Origin: JAZLEZ01 sp045615505
GTDB lineage: Bacteria; Spirochaetota; Spirochaetia; Sphaerochaetales; Sphaerochaetaceae
NCBI GenBank assembly: GCA_045615505.1
Contig: JAZLEZ010000045.1
Coordinates: 1 to 31,986, forward strand
Direction of reading: 5' to 3'
Length of the DNA stretch: 31,986 nucleotides
Position 1 is the stretch's first letter; every line of letters starts with the position of its first letter. The notes below the pieces were generated by a model. That model saw nothing but the letters and a program-made list of their open reading frames with translations. It was not told where the DNA came from and ran no database searches. This document shows, piece by piece, positions 7,927-15,831 of the stretch. The position numbers and the translations under genes are program-made.

Positions 7927-9120
7927 TTAACCTAAAAGTTTGAGCAAAATAGGGAAGAGTATGAATGTTCCCACAATGCTGCCGATACTCGAAGTAAAGA
8001 AAATCAGAAAAGCATGAAGAACTCTGTTTTTGAACCAACCCTTAAAAGTGGCAATATCATCTGAAAGATGCTCAAAATCGCTGACCTTGGGTTTTCTGAA
8101 CTGAGTTTCGGCTATTCCGGTAAACATTCCCACGCCCAATACAGGAGACATAACTGAAATAGGAGCTGTAAGAGCTGCCACAATCCAGTTAAAAGGATGA
8201 GCATTGGATAGAATTACAAAAGCCATACAGCACAATGCATTGGAACCTGCCCAAATACCGAAGTATCTGAGACCTTGATCAAAGCCGTAAGTCAAACAGG
8301 AATAAAGAACAAATCCGAGAAGCAAAACAGGTATTGACCAACCCACAATAGTACCGAATCCGGATGGCTTTGGGATTATGACAATATCTGATAAATCTGA
8401 ACTTAAGGTGCCGTTTTCAAGTTTTTCAATGGTTTTTACTATTCCTTTTGCATGACCTGCACCGATTATTGCAACTTTTTTATGCCCCTCTGCTTTGAGG
8501 ATTTTTGTAGCCAGATATCTGTCTCTTTCATCTATAAGGGCTTCCTTTGCCTTGGGAAGTTCTTTTGAAAGTTCATTCATCATTTCCTGAATACTGTCGC
8601 TCTTTTTAAGCTCTTCCATATCTTCTTCTGAGAACTCTTCCTTATCGAATACCGTGGAAATAAGAGTTGCAATCAGTTTTGCTTTATTCCAGAAGTTACT
8701 CATACCCCATGCTCTTTTGAAAGTAATAGTAATATCTCTGTCGCATAACGAGATAGGAATATTCTGTTCCTGAGCATATCGTCCCGCGGACAGAATTTCT
8801 TCTCCCGGTGCAGAACCTGTCTGATTGCCCATTTTTTTCTGAAAAGATGCTAAAGCTGTATTTGCAAGAACGAGGAAGGTTTTTCCCTCTTTGAATACTT
8901 TTTTCAGATCCATATTGCGATAAGAGTTTTCATTTGTCTTTGTTTTAAATCTTCCCTCGTCAAGCTCAAGGCAAACCATATCGGGTTTTTTTTTATCCAG
9001 AATAGTTTTTACTTCCTCAACGCTGTTGGAGGATACATGAGCAGTTCCTACAAGTGTAATTTCATCACCGTTGTTCAAAACAATTTTCGTAACTGTTTCA
9101 CTGATTTTTTCTGCCTTCAT
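7927..9120 (-). CDS. TraB/PrgY-family membrane protein (pheromone shutdown-like)
   Basis: The 397-residue protein starts with the TraB-type domain: TLVGTAHVSS near the N-terminus, CLELDEGRF, and IIGAGHAKGI around the middle, the GxxH motifs that place the family among EreA/ChaN-like putative metalloproteases. The last 140 residues contain several hydrophobic segments (for example VLLLGFVLYSCLTYGF and ALCCMAFVILSNAHPF), so it is anchored in the membrane. Family members act in pheromone shutdown in enterococci, but the role in other bacteria is not settled. A GGAG ribosome binding site precedes the ATG at 9120. It diverges from the YgjP-like gene by 77 bp. Confidence 0.88.
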   Translation of the reverse strand: MKAEKISETVTKIVLNNGDEITLVGTAHVSSNSVEEVKTILDKKKPDMVCLELDEGRFKTKTNENSYRNMDLKKVFKEGKTFLVLANTALASFQKKMGNQTGSAPGEEILSAGRYAQEQNIPISLCDRDITITFKRAWGMSNFWNKAKLIATLISTVFDKEEFSEEDMEELKKSDSIQEMMNELSKELPKAKEALIDERDRYLATKILKAEGHKKVAIIGAGHAKGIVKTIEKLENGTLSSDLSDIVIIPKPSGFGTIVGWSIPVLLLGFVLYSCLTYGFDQGLRYFGIWAGSNALCCMAFVILSNAHPFNWIVAALTAPISVMSPVLGVGMFTGIAETQFRKPKVSDFEHLSDDIATFKGWFKNRVLHAFLIFFTSSIGSIVGTFILFPILLKLLG

Positions 9121-9143
9121 AATATCTCCGCATCTATGTATGA

Positions 9144-9171
9144 TTGACTGCTTTAATTCTACAAATATAAT
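9144..9171 (+). promoter_or_regulatory. Sigma70-type promoter for the YgjP-like gene
   Basis: TTGACT (9144-9149), a 16-bp spacer and a perfect TATAAT (9166-9171) lie 27 bp before the ATG at 9198, leaving room for the AAGGG ribosome binding site. Confidence 0.75.
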
Positions 9172-9197
9172 CTGAAGTATTCAATAAAGGGATTTTC

Positions 9198-9869
9198 ATG
9201 GACTATAAATTGATTCGAAGAAAAGGACAGAAAAATATCAGGATGCATTTCAACGATGAAGGAGTCCTGATTGTCAGTGCTCCTTACTATGCCCGTTCGG
9301 TTGATATTGAATCATTTGTACTGTCAAACAGCGATTGGATATACAAACAGTTACATAAACAGCAGAAACACAGCTTCTCCACAGGTGATTCTTTATATTT
9401 TTTCGGGAAAAAGTATGATTTGGTTGTAAATCAGAGCATAAAAGACAGCGTGGAAATTCTTGATAATCTTATGGTTGTATTTGCAAAAAACACAGATTCT
9501 GAGTATATAACCGAACTTCTGAAAAAGTATTATTCCCGCCACCTTAACGAGTATGCCGTTGCAAGAACAGCGTACTGGACCGACAAGGCAGGACTTGCTG
9601 CACCTTTAGTCAGAATTTGCAATGCAAAATCAAGATGGGGAGTATGCTTTAAAAACAGAAATCTGATTAAAATCAGTCTTATGGCCTGTTCTTTGAGTAA
9701 AGAACTGATAGATATGATTGTTCTGCACGAAATCTGCCACCTTGTTTATCCGAATCATCAGAAAGACTTTTGGAATCTTATGAAAAGGTATATGCCGGAT
9801 GTCGAAGACAGAAAAAAAGCCCTCCGTGTTCAAAGCAGGGAAGGCTATCATAAAAATCTGTTCAACTGA
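9198..9869 (+). CDS. YgjP-like (DUF45) zinc metallopeptidase-domain protein
   Basis: The 223-residue protein carries the zinc motif HEICH at 177-181, with a third likely ligand at His187 in NHQKDFW, the usual YgjP/DUF45 layout. The N-terminal part (YKLIRRKGQKNIRMHF, then VSAPYYA) and the conserved KSRWGVC motif (about 144-150) also match the family. There is no signal peptide or membrane segment. Members resemble SprT-type peptidases, but their substrates are mostly unknown. An AAGGG ribosome binding site supports the start. The stop codon is only 2 bp from that of pepD on the other strand. Confidence 0.92.
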   Translation: MDYKLIRRKGQKNIRMHFNDEGVLIVSAPYYARSVDIESFVLSNSDWIYKQLHKQQKHSFSTGDSLYFFGKKYDLVVNQSIKDSVEILDNLMVVFAKNTDSEYITELLKKYYSRHLNEYAVARTAYWTDKAGLAAPLVRICNAKSRWGVCFKNRNLIKISLMACSLSKELIDMIVLHEICHLVYPNHQKDFWNLMKRYMPDVEDRKKALRVQSREGYHKNLFN

Positions 9870-9871
9870 AT

Positions 9872-11215
9872 TCAAATACTTTTAAGCAACTCTTTGATAA
9901 AACCGAAAATTCTGTCTGTTGAACTGATACTCAGGTTTTCATTTACGGAATGAACATCATGAAGTTCCGGTCCCATTGAAACACAATCAAGTCCCGGAAT
10001 CTTATCTGCTATAATTCCGCATTCAAGACCTGCGTGAACTGAGGTTACTATTGCATTCCGTCCGGATACTTTCTTCCATGCAGAGCAACATTGTTTCGTA
10101 AATTCCGAATCAGGATTGGGCTGCCATCCCGGATATCCGCCGTTGGTCGTAAATGTAAATCCGAAATCTTTGAAATAGTTTTCAATTTTAACCGCTGTTT
10201 CTTTTTTCTCTGTTTCTATGAGACTTCTGATGTTCACATTTACATACATACTGTCTTCTTTAAGTTGTGCAATGGCAAGGTTGTTTGAGGTTTCAACTAC
10301 TCCGGTGATTACCTTGCTCCATGTATGGACACCGTGATAGGCATTTTTAAGGCAGTTGATGATTTCCGCTGATGTTTTTGCATCTGTTGCTTTGCCGCAG
10401 GATTTGACATTCTCAAATCCGCAATCAAGTGTGGTATCTTCCGGTATTGCAATAACAGCCTTGGCAGATGAAGGGATTACATTATCTCTGGTACCTCCTT
10501 CAAATGTTACAAGCATATAATCGTTAAACTCGGAAATCTTGTCTGCCAGTACTTTTATTGCATTGGGTCTGTCCAGATGAATCTCGCTCCCGCTGTGCCC
10601 GCCCGGTAGTCCGGAAACGGAAACTGATACTGTTTTGTAGTTTTCCGGAACTGAAATACGGTTTATTTTTTTGTCAAAAAAAAGATTCAAACCACCGGCG
10701 CATCCGACTGTTATGATGTTTTCTTCCTCACTGTCCAGATTGAGAAGCTTTTTACCGCTGAGCATGGACGCATCTACATTCATAGCTCCGTAAAGTCCTG
10801 TTTCCTCGCTGTAAGTAATAAGAACTTCCACGGGTCCGTGCTGTGCCTGAGGATCTGTGAGAACGGCCATAGCCAATGCCATGGCAATTCCGTTGTCTCC
10901 GCCAAGACTTGTGTTTTTTGCTGTTATAATGTCTCCGTCTATGCACATTTCAATCGGATCTTTCGTAAAGTCGTGTTCGCTTTCAGGGCGTTTTACGCAG
11001 ACCATGTCCATGTGCCCTTGAAGTATAACGGTTGTTTTGTTTTCATAACCTTTTGTTGCAGGAGCTTTGATTATGATGTTTCCGTCCTTATCTCTCAGCC
11101 CTTCAAAACCGTTTTCTTTTGCAAATGAGAGCAGATATGCTCTGATACCGTCTTCATTGCCTGCTTCACGCGGAATCAGGCAGATTTCCTTAAAATAATC
11201 CAGCCATGTTTTCAT
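9872..11215 (-). CDS. pepD: Aminoacyl-histidine dipeptidase (PepD, M20 family)
   Basis: The 447-residue protein has the M20C zinc-dipeptidase pattern: LQGHMDMV (first zinc His and catalytic Asp), LGGDNGIAMA (bridging Asp), YSEETGLYG (catalytic Glu and zinc Glu), LDSEEE (zinc Asp) and HAGLECGII near the C-terminus. It hydrolyses Xaa-His and other dipeptides in the cytoplasm. I chose the ATG at 11215 (MKTWLDYFKEI), where family similarity begins; an in-frame ATG at 11224 is also possible. The frame stays open to 11347, but that stretch runs through repeat copy C and does not resemble a protein N-terminus. No ribosome binding site is visible. Confidence 0.94.
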   Translation of the reverse strand: MKTWLDYFKEICLIPREAGNEDGIRAYLLSFAKENGFEGLRDKDGNIIIKAPATKGYENKTTVILQGHMDMVCVKRPESEHDFTKDPIEMCIDGDIITAKNTSLGGDNGIAMALAMAVLTDPQAQHGPVEVLITYSEETGLYGAMNVDASMLSGKKLLNLDSEEENIITVGCAGGLNLFFDKKINRISVPENYKTVSVSVSGLPGGHSGSEIHLDRPNAIKVLADKISEFNDYMLVTFEGGTRDNVIPSSAKAVIAIPEDTTLDCGFENVKSCGKATDAKTSAEIINCLKNAYHGVHTWSKVITGVVETSNNLAIAQLKEDSMYVNVNIRSLIETEKKETAVKIENYFKDFGFTFTTNGGYPGWQPNPDSEFTKQCCSAWKKVSGRNAIVTSVHAGLECGIIADKIPGLDCVSMGPELHDVHSVNENLSISSTDRIFGFIKELLKSI

Positions 11216-11222
11216 ATTAATC

Positions 11223-11228
11223 ATAATA
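11223..11228 (-). promoter_or_regulatory. Candidate -10 box for pepD, possibly leaderless
   Basis: On the minus strand TATTAT ends exactly 7 nt before the ATG at 11215, so transcription would begin at or next to the start codon. No ribosome binding site lies between. The -35 region is not convincing. Confidence 0.35.
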
Positions 11229-11321
11229 CCACAAATAATTGTTTTTCTGTATAATTCTCGTGTGAAAAATGAATGAAAAATGAATGATTCGCAGATGTAA
11301 ACCGGAAAACCGGAAATTAAA

Positions 11322-11371
11322 GAGGTACTTTCAAATCCAATCTTCACAAATATCAGTTTTGAAAGTACATC
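11322..11371. repeat. 50-bp miniature of the inverted-repeat element (copy C)
   Basis: The 14-bp ends (gaggtactttcaaa and the reverse complement of 11358-11371) match at 13 of 14 positions, so the unit can fold into a hairpin. Its reverse complement matches the left 42 bp of copy B at 39 of 42 positions. It looks like an internal-deletion form of that element and lies between the divergent pepD and glycosidase-like genes. Confidence 0.8.
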
Positions 11372-11382
11372 TAAAAAATTTT

Positions 11383-11413
11383 TTGAGATAACTGCATCAT
11401 TTTGTGATATATT
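11383..11413 (+). promoter_or_regulatory. Candidate promoter for the glycosidase-like gene
   Basis: TTGAGA (11383-11388) and TATATT (11408-11413) are 19 bp apart. GATATA (11406-11411) would give a spacing of 17. The start of transcription would fall near 11420, at the base of the hairpin at 11422-11447. Confidence 0.5.
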
Positions 11414-11421
11414 ATATAGTG

Positions 11422-11456
11422 CCCAATTTCGGATGATTGATATTGGGTGTTTTTTT
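11422..11456 (+). terminator. Terminator-like hairpin in the 5' leader (possible attenuator)
   Basis: CCCAAT (11422-11427) pairs with ATTGGG (11442-11447) around a 14-nt loop, and a run of seven T follows (11450-11456). It lies between the candidate promoter and the ATG at 11471. The stem is short, so real termination is uncertain. Confidence 0.45.
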
Positions 11457-11470
11457 AATATGGAGTTGTA

Positions 11471-12895
11471 ATGAAATCAGATAATATTCCGTCAATTAAT
11501 TTTTACGATCAGGATTTTGTTGACTTGTATGATAGGTCTTGGGCTTGGATAGATGAGGCTTGGAAGACCGGAACAAAAGAAAACGGTTTTTCCGGAAATT
11601 ATCTTTCCTATGAAAACCAAAAGACAATAAACATGTTCAACTGCTGCCTTTCCGCTTTGTTTCTGAATTACAGCAATATGGTCTATTCTCCTTTTGAAAT
11701 GATTGATTATTTCTACAGCAAACAGGAGGAAAGCGGTGCCATCCGCAGTGATTACAGTGTGGAAACGGGAAAGCCTGTTTTTACGAAGGATAATCCTGAA
11801 GGTGTTGTGTCTCCTCTGTTTGCATACATAGAATTCGCTTTCTATCATAAAATCGGCAATAAGAAACGCCTGAAGGATGTGGTTCCTTTTTTGGAAAAAT
11901 ATTTTGAGTGGCTCAAGAATTCATTTCAGAAAGAAAACGGACTGTTTTCCGTTCCTGTTTCTGCGTGCAGAACGGGCAATACACCCAGAGAAAAGACAGT
12001 TTATCCTGTAGATTTCAATACTATGGTTGCCCTGAACGCTCTGTATTTTTCTTTTATAGGTGATGTGCTCAATGATAAGGAACTCAGTTTCAGATATAAG
12101 AGGCTTTACTTCTCTCTCAAAACCAGAATCAACAATATGATGTGGGATCCGGAAACAAAGTTTTACTATGATCTGGATGCAGATGAAAAAATCATACCTC
12201 TAAAAATCATAGGTGCGTACTGGACTCTGGTTGCAGAAATTCCCAATGACGAAAGAGCGGCCGAAATCATAACATACCTCAAAAATCCGGCAATTTTCGG
12301 TTCTGATAACCCGTTCCCGAGTGTGAGTATGGACAGTCCTTGTTTTAAGGAAAATGTTGAAGGTTATTGCGGTGCCGTAATTCCAATGAATACTTACGGT
12401 GTTATCAAAGGTCTGGAGAAGTACGGTGAATATGTGTTTGCTCGGGAATGTGCTATCAGACATCTGTACTTCATTCTTGATACACTTCAACCTGAAGATA
12501 ACAAAATGGGTGATATCTGGGAGGCTTATCTGCCTACTAAAGAAGGATATCCCGCAAACGGAGGTATGGAAGGCTTCCCTGCAAAGAAATTTCTTCCTCA
12601 GGTTTGTCTGGTTTCCATTACTCTTATGATTGAAGATGTTATCGGTCTGGATGTTTCACTTCCGAGAAAAACTGTCAACTGGACTGTTCCCAGTCTTGAA
12701 GCAATGGGAATACAGAATCTTTCACTAAAACGAAATCTCATCACGATTCTCAGCAACAAAAATACAAGAGGATGGGAAATCAGATTGGAAAGTGAAAAGC
12801 TCTATTACTTCACAATAGAAATCATTGATGAAAACAAAAAGAAGACACTTCCGATTCCCAGCGGAAAGTGTTCCATGTTGATTGATAAGTTGTAA
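11471..12895 (+). CDS. (alpha/alpha)6-barrel glycosidase-like protein (MGH1/GH63-like)
   Basis: The 474-residue protein lacks a signal peptide and looks like a six-hairpin glycosidase. Typical segments are RSWAWIDEAWKTG, FNTMVALNALYF, MMWDPETKFYYDLD, IPLKIIGAYWTLVAEIP, VEGYCGAVIPMNTYGVIKGLEKYG and GDIWEAYLPTKEGYPANGG. The pattern MWDPETKFYYDLD followed by a tryptophan-rich (GAYW) helix is characteristic of trehalase, GH63 and mannosylglycerate-hydrolase-like enzymes. The substrate cannot be assigned and the catalytic acids were not established. GGAG sits about 7 nt before the ATG. The J-protein gene begins 2 bp after its stop. Confidence 0.7.
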   Translation: MKSDNIPSINFYDQDFVDLYDRSWAWIDEAWKTGTKENGFSGNYLSYENQKTINMFNCCLSALFLNYSNMVYSPFEMIDYFYSKQEESGAIRSDYSVETGKPVFTKDNPEGVVSPLFAYIEFAFYHKIGNKKRLKDVVPFLEKYFEWLKNSFQKENGLFSVPVSACRTGNTPREKTVYPVDFNTMVALNALYFSFIGDVLNDKELSFRYKRLYFSLKTRINNMMWDPETKFYYDLDADEKIIPLKIIGAYWTLVAEIPNDERAAEIITYLKNPAIFGSDNPFPSVSMDSPCFKENVEGYCGAVIPMNTYGVIKGLEKYGEYVFARECAIRHLYFILDTLQPEDNKMGDIWEAYLPTKEGYPANGGMEGFPAKKFLPQVCLVSITLMIEDVIGLDVSLPRKTVNWTVPSLEAMGIQNLSLKRNLITILSNKNTRGWEIRLESEKLYYFTIEIIDENKKKTLPIPSGKCSMLIDKL

Positions 12896-12897
12896 AA

Positions 12898-13281
12898 ATG
12901 ATTTTCTTTTTTCCTTTTGGCGGCGGAGGCGGTTTTTTCGGTCTCATTTTCTTTTTTATGATTCTCAGGCTGATTCTGCGTCTGCTCGGTTTCAGAAACG
13001 ACAATCAGAATTATACTTACTATGAGTTTCATACCGATATTCCGCCTTCAGGTGCACCACAGTCAAAGGCTTCGCCAAAGGCTTATTCTACCCTCGGAGT
13101 CACTGAATCGGCAACTGATGATGAAATAAAAAAGGCATATAGAAAACTGACTTTGGAATACCATCCGGATACAATTTCAGGGAAGGGCCTCGGGCCTGAG
13201 TTCACAGAGTTTGCATCATCAAAATTCAGAGAAGTTCAGCAGGCTTACGAAGAAATCTGCAAGGAAAGAAATATTAAGTGA
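12898..13281 (+). CDS. Membrane-anchored J-domain protein
   Basis: This 127-residue protein begins with a phenylalanine- and glycine-rich hydrophobic segment (residues 1-31) that should anchor it in the membrane. A short linker is followed by a C-terminal J domain (about 62-125) with the essential HPD motif at 89-91 (LEYHPDT). J domains stimulate DnaK ATPase, so this should recruit DnaK to the membrane. It lacks the Gly/Phe, zinc-finger and substrate-binding parts of DnaJ, and resembles DjlA-type proteins without their middle domain. The ATG follows the previous stop by 2 bp without a clear ribosome binding site, suggesting coupled translation. Confidence 0.85.
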   Translation: MIFFFPFGGGGGFFGLIFFFMILRLILRLLGFRNDNQNYTYYEFHTDIPPSGAPQSKASPKAYSTLGVTESATDDEIKKAYRKLTLEYHPDTISGKGLGPEFTEFASSKFREVQQAYEEICKERNIK

Positions 13282-13288
13282 GGTACCT

Positions 13289-13882
13289 TTAAGTGAGCTT
13301 GATTCTTCCGCGCAGTGAGTGAGTCAGGGTTGTTCTGTCTGCGTATTCAAGATCTCCGCCAATAGGTAAACCTGAAGCAAGTCTTGTCAATATAAGTTCC
13401 GGTTTATTTTTCAAAAGATATCTGATATAAAGAGCTGTTGTATCACCTTCTTCCGTGGGATTTGTTGCAATGATTATTTCCTTGAATTGCCCTTCGTCTA
13501 TTCTTTTCAGAAGAGAATCAAAACTGAGGTTTTCAGGACCGATTCCGTTTAGAGGATTGATTGCTCCGCCCAGAACATGAAAAAGTCCGTTGTATGCTCC
13601 GGAAGACAGTATTGTCACAACATCCTGAGGCTGTTCTACAATACATAGAAGGGATTTGTCTTTTGTTGCATCAGAACAAACGGGACAAGGTTCTGTTTCC
13701 GTGTATGAACCGCATATTGAACAAGATTTGACCTTGTCCTGTATTGTGGCAATGTTTTCTGCCAGAATTCTGTTGAATTCTTTCGGTGTTTTTATCAGTG
13801 AGTAGGCAATTCTGTTTGCACTTTTAGGTCCGATACCCTGCAATCTGGATAATGTTTTGGCAAGATTTTCGAGGGCTGTCAT
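13289..13882 (-). CDS. recR: Recombination mediator RecR
   Basis: The 197-residue protein is full length for RecR. It has the N-terminal helix-hairpin-helix (LQGIGPKSANRIAYSL, about 14-29), a four-cysteine zinc finger (Cys54, Cys57, Cys66, Cys69) and a TOPRIM domain from about residue 77 on, with the C-terminal TRLASGLPIGGDLEYAD segment. RecR works with RecF/RecO to load RecA on gapped DNA. It is last in the dnaX-ybaB-recR operon, a very common bacterial arrangement; its ATG overlaps the ybaB stop by 4 bp. Its stop is 7 bp from that of the convergent J-protein gene. Confidence 0.97.
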   Translation of the reverse strand: MTALENLAKTLSRLQGIGPKSANRIAYSLIKTPKEFNRILAENIATIQDKVKSCSICGSYTETEPCPVCSDATKDKSLLCIVEQPQDVVTILSSGAYNGLFHVLGGAINPLNGIGPENLSFDSLLKRIDEGQFKEIIIATNPTEEGDTTALYIRYLLKNKPELILTRLASGLPIGGDLEYADRTTLTHSLRGRIKLT

Positions 13883-14163
13883 AGATTTAATCCTACTTCC
13901 TGTGCAAGTCTGCTTCTGATATTGTCAAAAGCATTGTTGACTGCCGATGCAATGAGAACTTCTAGCATTTCGGAATTGCCTTCCTTTACCAAAGACGGAT
14001 CAATTTTAAGGCTCTCTATTTTCATTTCACCAGTAACAACGACTTCTATCTGGTTTCCCATCGCATAGCCTGTTGCTTTGATTCCCGGAAGCTTCTGTTT
14101 CATTTCAGCAGCCTGAGCTTTGATGTTTTCAAAATTTTTCATTATTTCAAGCGGATTGATCAT
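13879..14163 (-). CDS. YbaB/EbfC-family nucleoid-associated protein
   Basis: The 94-residue protein matches the YbaB/EbfC family in length and sequence: NPLEIMKNFENIKAQAAEMKQKL, then ATGYAMGNQIEVVVTGEMKIESLKIDPSL and a helical end with VNNAFDNIRSRLAQEVG. It forms a small dimer that binds DNA; the Borrelia homologue EbfC is a well-studied example. It overlaps both dnaX and recR by 4 bp. Confidence 0.95.
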   Translation of the reverse strand: MINPLEIMKNFENIKAQAAEMKQKLPGIKATGYAMGNQIEVVVTGEMKIESLKIDPSLVKEGNSEMLEVLIASAVNNAFDNIRSRLAQEVGLNL

Positions 14164-15782
14164 TTTTCTTCATGCCCTCTGAAGATTGAAATAAAATCTT
14201 CAAAAATATTTTTTCCTTCTGTATCAAGTTCCTGCACATTTGAAATTTCAGATTCTTTCATTTTCTTTTCCTGCTCTTCCTGATACTGTTTGTTTCTTTC
14301 GTTTGCCAGTTTTTCCGAAAAAGAAATTATTACATTGACATCTTTTCCGACTGCAGTCCGGATGCCGGTTCTGATTTTATCGATATCTCTCAATGCTGCC
14401 TGATAGTAGAAATTGGAACCGAATTGAAGCATGATTCCGTGTTCCGTATTTTCAACATTTCCGACTCCCTGAGGAAGTACTTCTTTAAGTTTCTGTTCAG
14501 AGTAAAGCAGAGGAATACGCTCGGTATTTGCAGTCTGTTCAACAGACTTTTCAACAGGATGTTCAATGGGTTTTTCAACTGATGCAGGTTTGATTGTAGG
14601 AACATCTTTCATAGCCGGATTCAGGGGTGTGATTGTTCCGGTTATCAAATCGTTTTTAAGTCTTGCCAGCTGTTCCAGTACACTTGCATTATCTGCCGTG
14701 TATTTAAGTCTCCCGAGTTTTGCAACGGCAAGCTCCAGTTCAAATCTCGGATTGAGCGAATATCTGATGTTTCTATACAGATTGAGGAACATATCAAGTG
14801 CGTTTTCAATTTGGGCAACAGTGTATGCGTTCAGAATTTCATAAGGGAATGACAATGCCCGGCAACCGAGGATGTTTTCACTGGTAACTCCCTGTTTTAT
14901 GAGAAGCAGGCTCCGGAAGTATTCGGTAAAATCCTTGACTGTCTGATCAATGCTTACACCTTTTTGCAAAAGATCCTGAATCTTTTCCACCGCTTCATTA
15001 TTTCTGGAAGCCATAACGCTTTCAATTATTCCGTTGAGCCTGTCAGTACCGATTAAACCGAGTTTTTCACGGATTTTTGCGAGTGTGATTTTCCCGTCCG
15101 AAAAGCTGACTACCTGATCAAACAGGGTATATGCATCTCTCATTGAGCCTGTGGCTTCCTTTGCAATCCAGAACAGGGCATCATCATCTGCAGATACATT
15201 CATTTCATCAGCAGCCTGCTTTAAAAGTTCTTTGATTGTTTCAATGTTGAGAAGCCGGAAATTGAACTGCTGACAGCGGCTCCTGATGGTTGCGGGTACT
15301 TTTTGGGTTTCCGTTGTTGCAAATATGAACACGACATACTCGGGAGGTTCTTCAATTGTTTTGAGAAGCGCATTGAAAGCACTCTGCGACAGCATATGGA
15401 CTTCGTCTATGATGTAGATTTTATATCTTGAAGATACCGGAGGGAAGAGAACCTCTTCTTTTATTACTCTTACATCATTTACACCGGTATTGCTTGCTCC
15501 GTCTATTTCAATTACATCAAGGTTGTTGCCTTTTGCTATTCCTTTACAGTTTTCACATTCCGAACAAGGGTTTGAAGTGGGACCTTTTTCACAGTTCAAT
15601 GCCTTTGCAAGCAATCTTGCACAGGTTGTCTTTCCTACACCGCGGGGGCCGCTGAAGAGGTATGCATGGGCGATTCTTCCCTGATCTATTGCGTTCTTCA
15701 GGGTTGAAACTACAAATTCCTGACCTGCGAGACTGTCAAATTGCTGAGGTCTTTTTCTTGTTGCCGTTACTTCAAATGCCAT
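14160..15782 (-). CDS. dnaX: DNA polymerase III subunit tau/gamma
   Basis: The protein is 540 residues from the chosen ATG at 15782 (MAFEVTATRKRPQQFDSLAGQEF). It has the clamp-loader AAA+ features: Walker A GPRGVGKTT, a four-cysteine zinc module (CEKGPTSNPCSECENC), Walker B IIDEVHMLS and the sensor segment TTETQKVPATIRSRCQQF. A C-terminal extension of about 180 residues corresponds to the tau-type tail. In-frame ATGs at 15788 and 15800 are possible, but family similarity starts at MAFEV. No ribosome binding site is visible. I do not see the A-rich slippery site used for gamma production in E. coli, but I did not check every position. Confidence 0.96.
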   Translation of the reverse strand: MAFEVTATRKRPQQFDSLAGQEFVVSTLKNAIDQGRIAHAYLFSGPRGVGKTTCARLLAKALNCEKGPTSNPCSECENCKGIAKGNNLDVIEIDGASNTGVNDVRVIKEEVLFPPVSSRYKIYIIDEVHMLSQSAFNALLKTIEEPPEYVVFIFATTETQKVPATIRSRCQQFNFRLLNIETIKELLKQAADEMNVSADDDALFWIAKEATGSMRDAYTLFDQVVSFSDGKITLAKIREKLGLIGTDRLNGIIESVMASRNNEAVEKIQDLLQKGVSIDQTVKDFTEYFRSLLLIKQGVTSENILGCRALSFPYEILNAYTVAQIENALDMFLNLYRNIRYSLNPRFELELAVAKLGRLKYTADNASVLEQLARLKNDLITGTITPLNPAMKDVPTIKPASVEKPIEHPVEKSVEQTANTERIPLLYSEQKLKEVLPQGVGNVENTEHGIMLQFGSNFYYQAALRDIDKIRTGIRTAVGKDVNVIISFSEKLANERNKQYQEEQEKKMKESEISNVQELDTEGKNIFEDFISIFRGHEEK

Positions 15783-15788
15783 ACACAT

Positions 15789-15794
15789 AATATA
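15789..15794 (-). promoter_or_regulatory. Candidate -10 box for dnaX, possibly leaderless
   Basis: TATATT on the minus strand ends 6 nt before the ATG at 15782, with no ribosome binding site between. It would make the mRNA begin at about the start codon. The whole divergent region between dnaX and the HAD gene is only 49 bp. Confidence 0.35.
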
Positions 15795-15816
15795 GCACAT
15801 AAAGTGCGGATTTGAA

Positions 15817-15822
15817 TATAAT
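15817..15822 (+). promoter_or_regulatory. Candidate -10 box for the HAD phosphatase gene, possibly leaderless
   Basis: A perfect TATAAT ends 9 nt before the ATG at 15832 and no ribosome binding site lies between, so the leader would be only about 2-3 nt. The -35 region is poor. Confidence 0.45.
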
Positions 15823-15831
15823 GGCTTTATT

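Noticed and set aside
11216..11347. N-terminal extension of PepD by 44 residues from an upstream ATG
   Set aside because: The extra stretch runs through repeat copy C, has no family similarity, and PepD-type sequence starts at MKTWLDYF.
13281..13296. gaggtaccttt resembling an end of the small repeat family
   Set aside because: Only about nine bases agree and there is no partner end; it overlaps the stop codons of two convergent genes.
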